Source of the DNA: Chelydra serpentina
Taxonomy: Eukaryota > Chordata > Testudines > Chelydridae
DNA: 64,000 bases
Assembly: GCA_037349315.1 (NCBI GenBank)
Contig: JBAIAC010000014.1
Coordinates: 26,141,001-26,205,000, forward strand
Direction of reading: 5' to 3'
Both the position numbers and the translations under genes were made by a program. Below the pieces are notes generated by a model. That model was not told the origin of the DNA, made no database searches, and saw only the letters and a program-made list of their open reading frames with translations. Positions 1 to 12,770 of this stretch are shown one piece after another. Numbering within the stretch: position 1 is the stretch's first letter; the number at the start of each line of letters is the position of its first letter.

Positions 1-2046
1 TAGATGACTGCGTCCTCTCGAGGGTTTCCCAGGCTTCAGTAGGGTAACCACTGCTGCCTGTCGCCAGCTTGTTGGCCCTTCTCTGGTTCTATGCATGACA
101 GTAAAAAGCGCTGCCATCCGTTCCCGTCCCCGTTTTACAGACCTCCTGGTGAATGTAGGAATCAACCGATGCAGAATGTTAATAGTTCATAGTGGAAAGC
201 CACAGTTCTTGCCTTTGTGGTTGTGAAGGTAACACTCTCTGAACCAGTGCAAATGGTTTTCAGTACCTCTGCTACATCCTCTGCACTTCAATGAATTTTG
301 CAAGAAATTTGTCAATTAAAGAGCTCAAACAAGTGAATTAAGAGACTTGTATTGAATTATGCAAATAAAAGTCAAGTATGTTCTAGATTGCAAAATCAAT
401 GTTACTTTTGTAAGCCCTGTAGCCTGAAGCCTATGAGAGAAGGGAAGTAAGTCAGTGAGCACTCTGCTGGAGAGCAAGGGGAGTTGACTGAGAAAGGCAT
501 ACCTTGTTTACATATTCAATGCAGATAACTAAATTATACCCCAATGTCCCCAAACTAAGTTTTGTAACTGGGTAATGTACAAAATATCGGCCCCCTTGGG
601 AACAACCTGGACAATGACTGGGTATGGGATCACCCTGATGAAGACTGATGCTTGCTGAGGTTGGGTAAGAGGACCTGTACAGAGCCAAAGTTTTAGGGAG
701 AAGAGACTACATTTTTGGCTTGCTGCTGGGAATACCTCGCTGGGTGATAGAGATTGTCATGGGTATTGTAAGCTACTGATCCCTTTGAACCTTAGAGCTG
801 AGCTGAAAGCTGTAGGTGCCTTACATTGGCAGAGCTCAGCAGCAGTTTATCGTTTGGCCTGTAGCAAGTAGAATGCAGAGCCCAGCAGTGGTTCTGCTCA
901 TTTGGCCAGCAGCAAGCAGAGCAAAGAGGCAGGCGGGTGCACCTCCAGCGGGACTGCAGCAGACTGAGAAGAGTTGTGTGGGCTAGGTAGGAGCAGAGGA
1001 GTTCATACCATCAGTCTACACTCGCCTGAAGGCTCTGGTGAGGCCTCCCTCTCCCTGCTGCTGAAATCAATATAGTAGGACAGGCAGTAGAGCCCTAGAA
1101 GCTGCCAAAGAAACTGGGATCCTCATTTTCCTGGGATTCCTGGAATCACAAACTGAGTGGAGGCTAGGAGGTAGCAAAACTCCATCAGCAACTCACGGTC
1201 CAATTGTTTGGAGCTGTGACTTGTGCCTCTTATGGTAGTAGGTTGCAGAAAGTGTTACATTGCAGTCAAGGCTGTCTATATCCAGGGCAAAAATTCAGGC
1301 CAACTGGCTAAGCTGACATTCCCTGTAAGCAGAGGAATGGGAATAAGATCAGAAGATCCTGCTTGGCTAACAAGTAGTTCCTCCCTAAGGCAGGCCCCCT
1401 TGCTACCCCTTCCAACAGGAAATTAGCAAAGCTTTCCTCCCAGCACTTGCACGGAAAGTTGAGCACTGTCAGTTCTCCGGTCAGGCTTTCTGGCTTATAC
1501 GTTCCTCTTTTTCTCTCATGTCCAAGGTGGCTAGGAAGATAATTCAGGACCAAGCAACAGTAGTGCTGTGGCTCAGATACTCATTTCCTCCATGCTTTTG
1601 GGATCTCATTTATCAATGCTCTTATCCAGACATTCAGCGTTTGAGGCTTGCTGCCTGAAACCTGAGCAATCTTTCACCTGTATGAATGTTGTTCCAAGGG
1701 GTGAGTAAACTCCTAGCTCGGATACAGGAAGCCTTCAAATGACTCACAAAATAGCTTGGACAATATGGTGTGTATGAAAGAAACTAAATCCCATATGCCT
1801 TAAGGATATAAATGTCAAATTTAATTCTACTTAACTTCCTCCTGTCTCAGGTCTGTAAAGGTGAAATATGGAGTATTGACATCTTGTTCCCATTAATACA
1901 GAATTGAATTTCTTCTAGTGGTAGAAATAGGAGAAACTTTCATCTTTCTGACTTCACTCAACCACTTCCTAACAAACTCACTTTTCTTAATTTCTTGAGC
2001 AATGGCATGTCTGACTGGGTTGATCTGGCCTGGGACACTTTTTTGT
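1..2046. other. 5' intron or flank, no gene recognised
   Basis: I see no exon, RNA gene or clear transposon here. The only open frames are short (under 85 codons), lie on both strands and have no recognisable family, so they look like chance ORFs. Because the large MTUS1 exon at 17858 begins with a splice acceptor, this stretch is probably first-intron or upstream sequence of MTUS1. That is inference, since no 5' non-coding exon could be identified. Confidence 0.4.
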
Positions 2047-2054
2047 CATCAGTA

Positions 2055-2195
2055 GGGTGACTAGATAGCAAGTGTTGGAAAAAATGTGCCCTTTTTTTGT
2101 GTGGGGGGCGGGGGAGAAATAATTTCATACGTATATATGCTACAGCCTCTAATATTGGGATGGTCCCAATAATATCTGGACATCTGGTCACCCTA
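2055..2195. mobile_element. hAT-type MITE (TAGGGTGAC family), copy 1
   Basis: A 141-bp non-autonomous DNA transposon. It has terminal inverted repeats TAGGGTGACTAGAT / ATCTGGTCACCCTA and an exact 8-bp target duplication GTCATCAG at 2047-2054 and 2196-2203, the hallmark of hAT transposition. Two other copies of the family occur at 9468-10727 and 61790-62047. It has no coding capacity. Confidence 0.85.
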
Positions 2196-2714
2196 GTCAT
2201 CAGTCACTTTAACAGTAGGTAGGTAAACAAAGGGTTACTTAAGGATAACCATGTCATCCAAACAATCACTATACTACTGCTGCTTATAACTCGGCATTTT
2301 ATTCATAAGCCTTGGAAATCTAGCTGGGGCAATCATGTTGTACAAAGGCATGTTTTTAAACTAATATACACCTCATAAGGTCTTCCAAGGATTAGTAAAA
2401 TGTGGACAGCATTGCCATCAGTAAGTAAATGGCATAAAGCTCCAAGGATTTCACTGAATCCAGTTGCTGCACATGAATGAATTACTTGCCATCCGCTTGA
2501 CTTAGGAGTGGGGATAAAAGCTAACTGACGCTCCATTTCTTATAGCCTGGGGAAGGCAAACCAAAGATGTCGGAGAGCTGCCACCTGTAAATCCTATTGG
2601 CAATTTAGTTGGGGTCAGTCATGCTGGACTGTTGCTTCTTCCAATGTGTATGGATTATGGTAATAAGAGTGCTTATTTGCTTGCTCTCAGAAAGCAACTT
2701 GTATCTTCTTAGTA

Positions 2715-3136
2715 CAGTAACTCCTCATTTAACATTGTAGCTATGTTCCTGAAAAATGTGACTTTAAGCAAAATGATGTTAAGCGAATCCTGTCTCCCCA
2801 TAAGAATTAATGTAAATAGGGGGTGTTAGGTGTTAGGCTGGAGAGAGGGGGGGGGGGAGGCTGGGCGCTGCATCCTCGCTCCTCCCCCCAGCCTCCTGAA
2901 CGCCGCAAACCAGCTGATTGCCACGGGCAGGAGGTGGGAGGAGCAGGGGGAAGGTGCTGATGCGCAGGGTCCACGGGGAGGCATAGGGGGGCTGCCAGCC
3001 GTGTACAAAGCAGGTGGCCAAACAATGTTATAGGGGAGCATTGCACAACTTTAAACACGTATGTTCTGTAATGAAGCGGGGACGTAAGATCGAAACAATG
3101 TTAAGCGGGAGGACGTTAAGTGGGGAGTTACTCTGT
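2715..3136. mobile_element. Tigger/pogo-like MITE, copy 1
   Basis: The left end is TA-CAGTAACTCCTCATTTAAC and the right end is the inverted version (TTAAGTGGGGAGTTACTCTG, slightly mutated). TA at the boundary and CAGT termini fit Tc1/mariner-superfamily pogo/Tigger elements. Subterminal copies of 'gttaagcg' are repeated inside. The centre is GC-rich with a G run near 2850, and overlapping ORFs on both strands there are low-complexity artefacts. It shares both ends with the element at 39023-39830. Confidence 0.7.
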
Positions 3137-4365
3137 GGACCTTGCCATGGTTTTTCATGCTTTTTTTTATTCATAGTAATCCAGTTGTGAGGTAACAGCT
3201 AAGGTTCACATTATCCAGCTACTTTAGAACATGGCTGCCCCCTTAAGTGACACATCATACAGGGAGCACATGACATTTGCGCATGATAACCTGCACTTGC
3301 TTTGAATCATTCTTCAGTTGAATATCAAAGGGGTAGCCATGTCAGTCTGGATCTGCAAGAGCGACAGAGTCTTCTAGCATCTTATAGTATCTTATCATAT
3401 CTGGTAGTCTGTAAGGTGACTCTTTGTCGTTCTTCAGTTGAAGTCAAAGGAGTGTTCTAGCTTTGACATTCAGGGCATGTGACAAGGTGAAGCCAGACTT
3501 TTCTCTGGAGGTGGCTGGGGGAGGAGGAGTAAGTGGGGTTATGGGTGTTTAATTTATGCTCCATTGGAAGCTGTTGACAGCTAAGTGCTTTGAATAGGAG
3601 AAGCAAAAACTTGAATGTGAACCTTATATGGCTTTTAATGCATAGAAAGCCTAGAATTCTGACCTAGAGACTGGCTAAACTGGAAATGGTAAGTGGTGAA
3701 ATAAAGGTTGGTGTGACTTACTGCAAAACACAATAAGCAACATTTATTTTGATGTATAACTTTTAGAAAATTCTTCTCCTTGGACCTAGCTGCTTAAAGT
3801 AATTGAAAAAGATACTAATGCAACTATTTGCCTATTAAAATATAAATTCTAATTATCCTTGGGTAGCACAGCAGAGGATTTTTTAGTCACTTCAGGTAAT
3901 CTAGAAATGGTCCTATTAGACCTTATAACTTTTTTTAGATCTAACTTTTTTTTTAGACCTTCTGTATAAAGTCTGCATGTAGTGCACACCACAAAACTTC
4001 AGTTCCTCTAGTTCCCCAGGGTACTCTTCTTCGTTCAGGGTTTTATCCCCTTGAACTGAGAGGGAACCACATTCAACTAGCAAACATTAAGACACGATTC
4101 CAGAAGGCTGAATTTCTTCTAGGCCAATTCATGTGGTTGAGACACAAACACAACCTCCACCTGGCATTGTGTTGAGTGATCGTTACCCAGCTTCTTTCTT
4201 TTAAAGAGTCCACTTGAATTTTAGCCCTTGGAAGACTTCAGACAGGCTGTCAACAGTCACTCAACTAGCAGTATGGAGAATCTCTGTTCTAGAGCTAGAG
4301 CAGAGTTGTCAGGCAGCTTCATGCTGTCACACGAATTGGGCTATTCCTTCAGAACTTCTCTCTAG
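3137..4365. other. Non-coding stretch with a short Penelope-like repeat remnant
   Basis: Positions about 3328-3432 resemble the dispersed repeat built around 'agactaacacggctac' and 'tagtctataaggtgcc' that forms the fold-back at 20999-21205, in strongly diverged form. The rest shows no exon or repeat I recognise. Confidence 0.35.
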
Positions 4366-4572
4366 CCATAGGTGCCGACTCCGTGGGTGCTCCGGGGCTG
4401 GAGCATCCACGGGGAAAAAAGCTCCCCGCCAGCCCCAGGGCCCGCGCCCAGCTCACCTCACCACAGGGAGACTTGTGGGGCCCCGCCCCTGACGCCGGGT
4501 GACATTGTGTCAGGGGCGGGACCCTGTGGCGTCGGGGGCGGGGCCCAGTGGTGCCACAAGTTGGCGCCTGTG
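4366..4572. mobile_element. hAT-like MITE, GC-rich
   Basis: A 207-bp element with inverted ends ATAGGTGCCGACTCC and a matching right end ...GTTGGCGCCTGTG. The flanks CTCTCTAG (4358-4365) and CTCTCTAC (4573-4580) form an 8-bp target duplication with one mismatch, which suggests hAT. The interior is GC-rich with repeated 'gggcgggg' blocks. The open frames crossing it are not credible genes. Confidence 0.65.
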
Positions 4573-4580
4573 CTCTCTAC

Positions 4581-5782
4581 AATTTTGATTAAATACTATC
4601 TCTTTATTTAGGTAGCTGGTTGTCTTGCCCTGGGTTGTGATAGATAGTACTATATCATACTTGACAGACTCTCGTTGTTTTGGGGAGTGACTAAAATAGT
4701 GTGTGTTTTTTTTGTTTTTTCCCCTCCAATGACATGTTATGTTCAGGGGCTAGTGTGCTATTATTCCATGGTCATGGAATAAGCTTCAGAATTCACTTCT
4801 TGCTTCAGAACTTTTCATAAATTTTTTTCCTGAGCAGTGTAACTGATGCATTGTCTTCTAGAGTTTAGAGTCTGCAGCTATCCCATTATACCCTTTTTTA
4901 TGTTTAGCATGAAAGATGAAAACTGGAGTATCAACACTATTTCACTACGTATCACTTTACCTGAATGTTTCTGCTAAAATGTTTCTCAAAATCTCAAGCA
5001 ACCTACTACACCTGCTTGGATGACAAAAGCCTCAATTGTCTTACCCATTTGTGAAAACCTCCAGCCTCCTCTTTCAACTTTTGATGCAGTTATGCTAGCA
5101 TCTTGTGTTCACAATGTATAAAACAGAATTTTATGTCCAAATAAACAGGAACTGCTGCACTGATGTCACCTTCCTATTTAATCAATGAAAACTTAAATTT
5201 CTAATTTAAGAGAGATTCCAGCAAATCTTCAACCTTTTGCATCAAAATACAGCAAGATTGCTGGATTCAGTGGCAAAAGTTAGTTTTCCCCTCACTATGG
5301 AATACTCAAAACCTTGTCTAGTTGTGATCTTTCTGGAGCAATAACCATTTCTAAATTGGTGATTTTTGACACTGACTGGTTAAACTTTTGTACTGGCCAT
5401 ATCTTTTTAAAGGTCACAGTGGGACATCCTATGGATCCTACTGTTTAATTTTTACCACATAAAGGATACATTAGCAAGAAGTCTTATTCCATATTGCATT
5501 TTCGAGTAATTAGAAACTCTGCCCCAGCTTACTTGACTTGTCTTTTTCAGCTAAGAGTCAAATAGACTCTTTGTGAGTTGTTACATTAATCCATAGTGCT
5601 AAATAGTAATATTGCATTTATTTTATTCCATTATATTGTAAATTAAAGTTAATCCAGACTCTAAAGACTTGATGTCTTTCTACAAGATATGCTGAAGTTC
5701 AACCCCACAAGTTCTGCTAGTTGCAATAATTAGTGGGTGAAGTTCTGTGGTCTGCTGTACACAAGAGGTCAGTAAATGATTG
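4581..5782. other. AT-rich non-coding stretch
   Basis: No exon, RNA gene or repeat family was recognised. The sequence is AT-rich with stops in all frames, in keeping with intron or flank. Confidence 0.4.
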
Positions 5783-5790
5783 CCTTCATC

Positions 5791-6115
5791 CAGTGTTTCC
5801 CAAACGTGGGATGCCGCTTGTTTAGGGAAAGCCCCTGGCGCGCCTGGCCGGTGTGTTTACCTGGCGCATCCGCAGGCTCGGCCGATCGTGGCTCCTACTG
5901 GCCACGGTTTGCTGTGCCCAGCCAATGGGGGCTACAGGATGTGGCGGCCAGTACGTCCCTCAGCCCGCGTCGCGGCCCCCTTTGGTTGGGCACAGCGAAC
6001 CATGGCAGTGGGAGCCGCGATTGGCTGAACCTGCAGACGCGGCAGGTAAACACACCGGCCGGGCGCGCCAGGGGCTTTCCCTGAACAAGCAGTGTCCCAA
6101 GTTTGGGAAACACTG
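5791..6115. mobile_element. Palindromic hAT MITE (CAGTGTTTCCCAAAC family)
   Basis: A 325-bp element with termini CAGTGTTTCCCAAAC and GTTTGGGAAACACTG. The extended inverted repeats include 'gggaaagcccctggcgcgcc' and its complement, and TTGGTTGGGCACAGC-type inner arms. The target duplication is CCTTCATC (5783-5790) and CCTTAATC (6116-6123), 7 of 8 identical. The very high GC and CpG content contrasts with its surroundings. ORFs in four frames across it come from the palindrome. Confidence 0.85.
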
Positions 6116-6123
6116 CCTTAATC

Positions 6124-8212
6124 TATGAAATTGCATAAACTCAAGCCAGTGTGTTTCGCCAAACACTATACTGCTATGCTGATAGTATACATTACTATTG
6201 GATTACATTGCATAGTGGTCTATACTGTGGGTTGGGGGGTAGGGGTATATAATTCAAGAAAGGGGATTCCACACTAGAATGTGGTAATGCCAAGAGTTTC
6301 AGGGACATGACCTGATGCTAACTGGCTTAACACCCATTGTTTGTGGTGCAAAACATACTATGCAATTGTAATCTGTTTTTCTAACGATAAAGTAGAAATT
6401 CGAGTACTATGACTGTGTTCGCATTAGACAGCTAAGGCTACAATTCTGCCTTGATTTCCAAATCTAATGGCATAGTTTCAAGCGTATGACTTGGAAAATG
6501 AATTTTTTTTTCTGGGAGTCATGAATACCTTGTACTACTTGAATGACATTCTCTAGGCTCTCCTTCCTTGCCTGCAACCTGGTGGTGTTGGTGCCGCCTG
6601 TGCTGTTGTATGTATTCTCCTTAAGTCTCTTATGCAAAGTCTTAAACTTGTCAGTCAAGAGGAGACTTGTAGCAGGCAGCAGCTCTCACCTGTTGAGCAT
6701 ATGTTATCAAACAAGAGTGCAAGAAGTGTCCCTGCAGTCACTTCATCTTCACTGAGAAGCTCTGCCATGTGAGTGGGAGTTGAGCATCTATTCAGACATC
6801 CTTCACACTTTGTAGGGCCTCAGACAGAGGAGAGATCCTTGTTGCTGCTCTCCTTCCCAGAGGGGACCTTAGACAATGCCACTGATCTGGCTTTTGTTAA
6901 AGACATAGGGACCCCTTCTCCTGATGGAGGCCCTCTAAAGGCCCTCTCCTCATCCAAAAAGAAAAACAAGTAGTACTGACTGACCTTGGATAGGATGAGA
7001 AGCAAGTGAGGAGTGTTTGGGGAATTTTGTGATAAGTAGAAGACTGAGGAATGGGAAGAACCAGGTGATTGGGGCAGGAAGAGATAGTTGAGAAGAGGTT
7101 AGGATAGATCAAGTATCCCAACAAACTTGACAATATTCAAGGGAAAAATCAATAGGGAAAGATTTGCTTTTAAACAAGCTGAAAAGACAATTAGAAATGT
7201 CCTTCAAGGCAAAAATGACTCTCAGTAATTTTTTCTGAGTTTAAACACAACGTTTTTAAGATAGATAGAAAACATTCCAAGAAATGGAGAGTGGAAAAAC
7301 AAAGAGAGACAAAGAAGCTATCGGCTCCTATGTGAGCAAAAAGACAGCTGTCTCACGAGCACCAAAACTTTAGCCGCCTTTCTCCATTAATGAACCACTG
7401 GTTGAAAGAGATGGGGGTAGAATATTTGTTTGAAAATAGAGGAAAACAAAGTGCTTGTGCCTGATCTTTGCCTATGCCTCCCAACACTTACATAAAAACT
7501 AATGGCTGGCATTGGTTTCTTTTCCTATAAAGCTAACACAGGCAATTTCCATTAGCACAGAAACTATAAATCACTGCTTAATGTGACTCAGTACTCATTG
7601 TGTAGTTACAGTATTATGATGCAGTAACACCAGTACAACAGTACTAGAAAGTACAGCATTTTAAGTTCACTCAATACCATATCTTTAATACTACCGTATG
7701 CCTTGGCTCCTAGCCAAGTCCATTGTGTCCATCAACTTGGGTGCTGGCTCTTGCCTCTCTAAACTTCATCCCTTGCAAAAGAGAGGGTATAGGAAACACT
7801 GGCTTCTGAATGAGTGGCTACAGGAGGGGTAGGGAAAGTAGCCAGGGGTCTCAAGATGCAATATTGAAAATCAAGGCCAGCCCAAATGGGGAGAATCTAG
7901 GGGAGAGAGAGATTTTTAGAACAGATGTCATGCATGGTTGGTTGGTCAGACCTATCTGTTCAAAAAGGAGTCTATTTTAATTTCATCCTACCCTAGTTAT
8001 ATTCTCTGTACTACATTTAATTCTTTCCCTTCCTTCATCTTCACAGCCTTCAAATGTGATAACTTATGTTGCCCATATATCCTTGGCAGATTTGATATCT
8101 ATCTCATAATTTGAAAAGCATTGAATGTATAAATGTACAACTCTGAATTAGGAGAAATAGAGAAAATCAACTTGTTCTAGTCTCTGGTTCCTTCATAATA
8201 TTATTCAGCTCT
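6124..8212. other. Non-coding stretch, no gene recognised
   Basis: Only short unrelated open frames occur. I see no recognisable exon with splice signals and no assignable repeat family. Probably intronic. Confidence 0.4.
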
Positions 8213-8445
8213 TAGGGGACGTCTACGCTGTGTCAGTAAGCATACCTAAACTAGTTGTAATCTAGCACAGTGAAGATGCAGCGATTTGGACTGTGCCACA
8301 GCATAGCAACCCATGTGCATACCCACAGTAGTGGTGGATCTGTATTGATGCAGCTAACTTGCATTAAAGCTACACTGCCATGTCTTCTCTAGCGTTGGTA
8401 ACAGTAGGTAGATGAAAGTTAGCAAGGGTATGTACACACTAAATG
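8213..8445. mobile_element. Possible old Harbinger-like MITE
   Basis: The start 'aggggacgtctacgctg' and the end 'agggtatgtacacact' look like degenerate inverted ends of the 'gggtacgtctatac' elements seen intact at 49141 and 54253. No clear target duplication remains. Tentative. Confidence 0.35.
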
Positions 8446-9467
8446 GATACAAAAATTAGCTGATATAATTATAATGTGGGGATCATCACTGATGTGTTTC
8501 TAGTGGAGTCTGTTGTATTAACTTAGATGGAATAAAAGAGTCAATGGTGGTAACATAATCCAGTCACTATCCAACATTTACCTTAGACCTTAGTCCATCC
8601 CATGTTTTGCTGCACATTGGGCTTACCCACATTTGCCATCCTTGCCTGTCAACTGTCCTCTCTAAATCTTCCCATTTCATGTTGAGGTGCTTGATATTGT
8701 TCAGAACTGTTTGTTTCCATGTTATTCACGTCTTCCTCTTTCTTCTTGGGTTTTTGGGCTTCCATTCAAGGGCGGTATTCGATAAGCGTTCTTTTTCCAT
8801 GCTCAGCACATGTCCCAGCCACTGATGTTGTATTTTGTAGATTATTTGTGATAGGGTGCCTTGTCCAGTAATTTTTCTGACTTCATTTGTTCTTCCTATT
8901 TCTGTTCCCAATTTTCTTCTCAGACATTTGTGATGAAATGCATCCAGCTTTTGCGTATCTTTCTTGGTAAGTTGCCATGTCTCACTGCTATATGTTGTGA
9001 TGGCAATAACAATTACTTTGTACATGTTTAGATTTAGCTGGAGGGAGATGCATTTGGAAGACTCAAAAATAGCTTTTTGCCTTCCCGATTCTTCGTCTTA
9101 TTTCCTCGGAACTAGTACCAGCTTGGCTGATGGTACTTCCAAGATACGTAAAATTGTCCACCTTCTCCAGTTTCTCTTCAGTTTTGATTTTTGTCCCTGT
9201 AGTCCCCATTAACATGACTTTACATTTCTTTGCATTGTATCTCAAACCTATCTTCTCCATTACTTCTTTTATTTGGTTTGTGCGTTTTTGTAGTCCGTTG
9301 GCATCTTCATTGATAAGAGCAATGCCGTCAGCAAAGTCTAGATCAAATAGCCTTGAATTGTTCCGTTTTAGGCCATATATATCACTGTAACATTGTTTTA
9401 ATCCATAGTCGATGACTAGCATAAACAAAAAAAGGAGACCGGATGCACCCCTGCCTTACACCTGTCT

Positions 9468-10727
9468 TAGGGTGACCAGATGTCCTGATTTTATAGGGAC
9501 GGTCCCAATTTTTGGGTATTTTTCTTATATAGGCTATTACCTGTGACGGGTTGGGATCACAGAAACTTCCTTGGTGCTGCCACCTGGTGTGCCAAGGCTA
9601 CTTCTGCCCCTGCTTCCCTGCCCTTTCCAGCTTGGGACTCCAGAATCTTGTTTGTTTTGAGCCAGATCCGCTGATCTGCTGCAAACACAGACCCAGGTCC
9701 GAACCACGTCCCCTAAAAACCGTAAGTCTCCTGGAAGCGCTCTTGCCTTTGACACCCAGGTGCCCAACTCCCAATGAGGTTCAAACCCTTAATAAATCCG
9801 TTTTACCCTGTATAAAGCTTATACAGGGTAAACTCATAAATAGTTCACCTTCGATTTCAAAGAGAGAAAGATATGCACAGCTGTTTCCTCTCCTCCCCCC
9901 CCCCCCGCCCCCCCCCCCGGTACCAACTCGTACTCCAGGTAACTTAATAAGTAAAAAGTGATTTTAATAAGTACAGAAAGTAGGATTTAAGTGATTCCAA
10001 GTAGTGACAGACAGAACAAAGTGAATTACTAAGTAAAATAAAACACTCACGTCTGTCTAATCAAACTTAACACAGATAAAAGCCTCACCAGATTTAAGTC
10101 TTTTCCTTTTACAGGCTGTAGAACTAGCCTGGGTCCAGCAATCGCTCACACCCCCTATTGTCTTTGTCCTTTGTTCAGTCTCTCTCAGGTATGTCCTTGG
10201 GGGGTGGAGAGCCTCTCTCTTTAGCCAGCTGAAGACAACATGGGGGTGTTTTCCAAGGGCTTTTATAGCCTTTCCCCCACTCCCTGTGTAGCATCATCTT
10301 ACCCTGGAGTTTTGGGATCACATGGGCAAGTCACCTGTCCATACACCCTAACCAGTCCAGTAAGTTGCATTCCTGACCAGGCCCAGATGTGGATTGGGAT
10401 CTGCACCTCCTATTGTCTGTGTAAGGGTTTCTTGATTGGTCTCTTTACATGCGCATACCTTTCTCAAGACATGATTCCAGGCTCTTACAAAGGCTATGTA
10501 CAAAACCAGCAAATATAAAACCAATATTCATAACTCCAACTACAACAATGATACATGCATACAAACAGGAGGAATAGATTCAGTAGGTCATAACTTTCAC
10601 AGAGAGATGTTACATGGCACATCATGTATACATTTATAAGCCTCTCCCCATAAAGCTTTATGGGGTACACCGTCACATACCCCCCACCCCCGTCCCGATT
10701 TTTCACACTTGCTGTCTGGTCACCCTA
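9468..10727. mobile_element. hAT MITE (TAGGGTGAC family), copy 2, carrying an LTR insertion
   Basis: Ends are TAGGGTGACCAGATGTCC and ...CTGGTCACCCTA. An exact 8-bp target duplication ACCTGTCT lies at 9460-9467 and 10728-10735, inside the LINE's reverse-transcriptase region. Removing the inner 1.1-kb insertion (9542-10677) leaves a short element like those at 2055 and 61790, with the family's 'cgtcccgatttttcacac' before the right end. Confidence 0.9.
9542..10677 (-). mobile_element. Solo-LTR-like element, copy 1
   Basis: A 1136-bp non-coding element beginning TGTGACGG and ending CCGTCACA (TG...CA ends), flanked by an exact 4-bp duplication TACC (9538-9541, 10678-10681). This matches a solo LTR of an endogenous retrovirus or LTR retrotransposon. 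Its reverse complement is homologous over its whole length to 55007-56152, where a TATA box is seen. Internal palindromes include 'tgtataaagcttataca' near 9811-9827 and 'ccataaagctttatgg' near 10648-10663. No gag, pol or env is associated. A C/G-rich run sits at about 9893-9918. Confidence 0.7.
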
Positions 10728-12770
10728 ACCTGTCTTGATGCTGAATTGCTTACTCAATCTATTTTAATGCAGCATTTTGAGTTGGCATAGAATGACTTCA
10801 TAATATTGATTACTTTTCTTGGAATTCCATATTGTTTGACAATTTTCCACATTGTTTCTCTGTTTACACTATCAAATGCCTTTTGAAAGTCCACAAAATT
10901 AATGGCAAGGCTGCCTTGGAATTCAGTTGTGTTCTCAGTAATCCGTCTCAGGGTGTGCACAAATGCTATTTTCAATCTCCCTTGTGTAAATCCAGATTGT
11001 TCACATAGGATGGTATCCATCTTTCCTTTTCATTCTTTTCAGGAGGACTGCTGCTAGTACTTTTTCTGTGACAGATAGAAGTGTTACATCCCTCCAATTT
11101 GAACAATTATTTAGATCACCTTTCTTTGGTAACTTGATTATGATTCTGAAGGTCCATTCTCCTCCGGCACTTTCGCCTCTGTCCATATTTTGTTGCACAA
11201 CAAACAAATGACTGATTTCATGTCTTTGCCTCCACGTTACAGCGTCTCAGGATGAATGCCGTCCAACCCAGGTTCCTTGTTGTTTTTCAGCTTCTGCAAT
11301 GCATTTTTTACTACTTCCATTTTTACCTCAGATACATCTATATCTAGATGTAATGATTTATCATTGATAAATTCCAGTCTTGTAATTGGTTCTGGTTGAC
11401 CTAGCACTTCTCTGAAGTGTTCCACCCATCTATTTTCTTGTTCCTCCTGTGTTTTCAAAATTTTTCCTTGTTTCTCTTTCACTGGGACACTTCTGAATTT
11501 TGATCCATATCCTGTTTCAGGATCATGTAGACTGTTCTTGTATTTGTTTACCCTGCTTCTTCAGCTTCACTAGCCTTACTTTCTATCAAATTTCGCTTTT
11601 CTTCTTTACTGCTTTGTCAAGGTTCCTGTAGGTTTGTTTTATTTCATCAGTTGCATGTTGTAGTACTAGAGCCTTTTGGTTTTTTTTGTCTATAATTTTT
11701 CCATGTTTCTTCTGAGATCCACTGTTCTTTATTGCTTCCTCTTTCTACCAATTATCTTTTCAGCTGCTTCTAGCTCCCAGTACTTTTAGGGGCCTCAGAC
11801 CTGTTCTTGACCTCTATCTGGTATTTTTTTTTGTATCCTGCAATCTTGTAGTTTCTATATATTGAATAATCTGAGTCCATTCTTTCTTTTTGAGTGCTTT
11901 AAACTTCAATTTGATGTTTGTTTTCAGCAAGTAGTGATCGCTCCCTATATCTGCTCCTCTGAATACTCATGTCCAACACTGATGTTCCACGTCAGACTAT
12001 ATCTGTGTTAGTCAATCTCATTTTGTGTATGGCCATCTGGTGAAATCCATGTCTTTTTGTGTGTTGGAAGAATGTTTTTGGCACAAAATTCAAGAAGTCT
12101 TGTGCTGTTGTCTGTCATTGTTCCAGTTGTATGTGGGCCGATGACTGACTGTTTCCCAACCTCTTCTTTCATTTCCAGTCTGGGTGTTAAAATCTCCCAT
12201 AACCAGGAGGTAAACGTTGTGGTATAACCTTGTTTTTTCTCCAGATGTTATCATACCTTGATCTTTCTATCTAACTTCACAAAGTCCTAGTATGTCAATT
12301 TTATATCTATCCATTTCTTTGATTACCTGTGCTAATTTTCCTGCACCATGTAGAGTTCATATATTCCAGGTAGCTATGGATGTACTTTTTTTTTTTTTTT
12401 TTTTTCTGTCAGAATTTGGACCATCAAGTGAGTGACTTCCTGATGGATTTGGTCATCCATTGTCATATACGCATCTGAATGCTTTCCATCCTCAGGCTGT
12501 GATTTTTGGTTTATGTGGTTTATGTAAGTAGTTTCTGTAGATAGAACTTTTTTTTTATGTTGACGGGAAGCCGCTCCATTGACCAACCCTTCTCCTTTTT
12601 GATCCAGGCTTGGGACCGGCACTGGCGGAGTTCTATCCAACATTAAACAGTGTTTAAACAAGGTCTGGGGTTTGATATATAGAGATCTTAGCCTGCTTAG
12701 TACCATGGCGCAAACACCACTAAAAATCCTTTTACCCTTTCATTAAAGTACAGAAAAGAAGGACAAACAA

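Larger units (their letters stand above)
8585..12770 (-). mobile_element. RTE-like non-LTR retrotransposon, degenerate, interrupted by a hAT insertion
   Basis: On the minus strand the parts of a LINE ORF2 appear in order. First comes an endonuclease with a GDFN motif (12187-12210) and GSDHYL (11928-11945). Then come reverse-transcriptase pieces: GLDGIHPETL (in 11237-11482), VDFQKAFDSV (10754-11020), and TGVRQGC...FLFMLVIDYG with FADG in place of the catalytic FADD (9063-9440). Last is a C-terminal part with WLGHVLSMEK (8726-9025). Stops and frameshifts break the frame throughout, so it is dead. The clade assignment (RTE-like) rests on remembered domain style and is tentative. A hAT element of 1260 bp (9468-10727) splits the RT domain. 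An A-rich run (T run on +) lies at about 12386-12407, upstream of the endonuclease. Confidence 0.75.
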
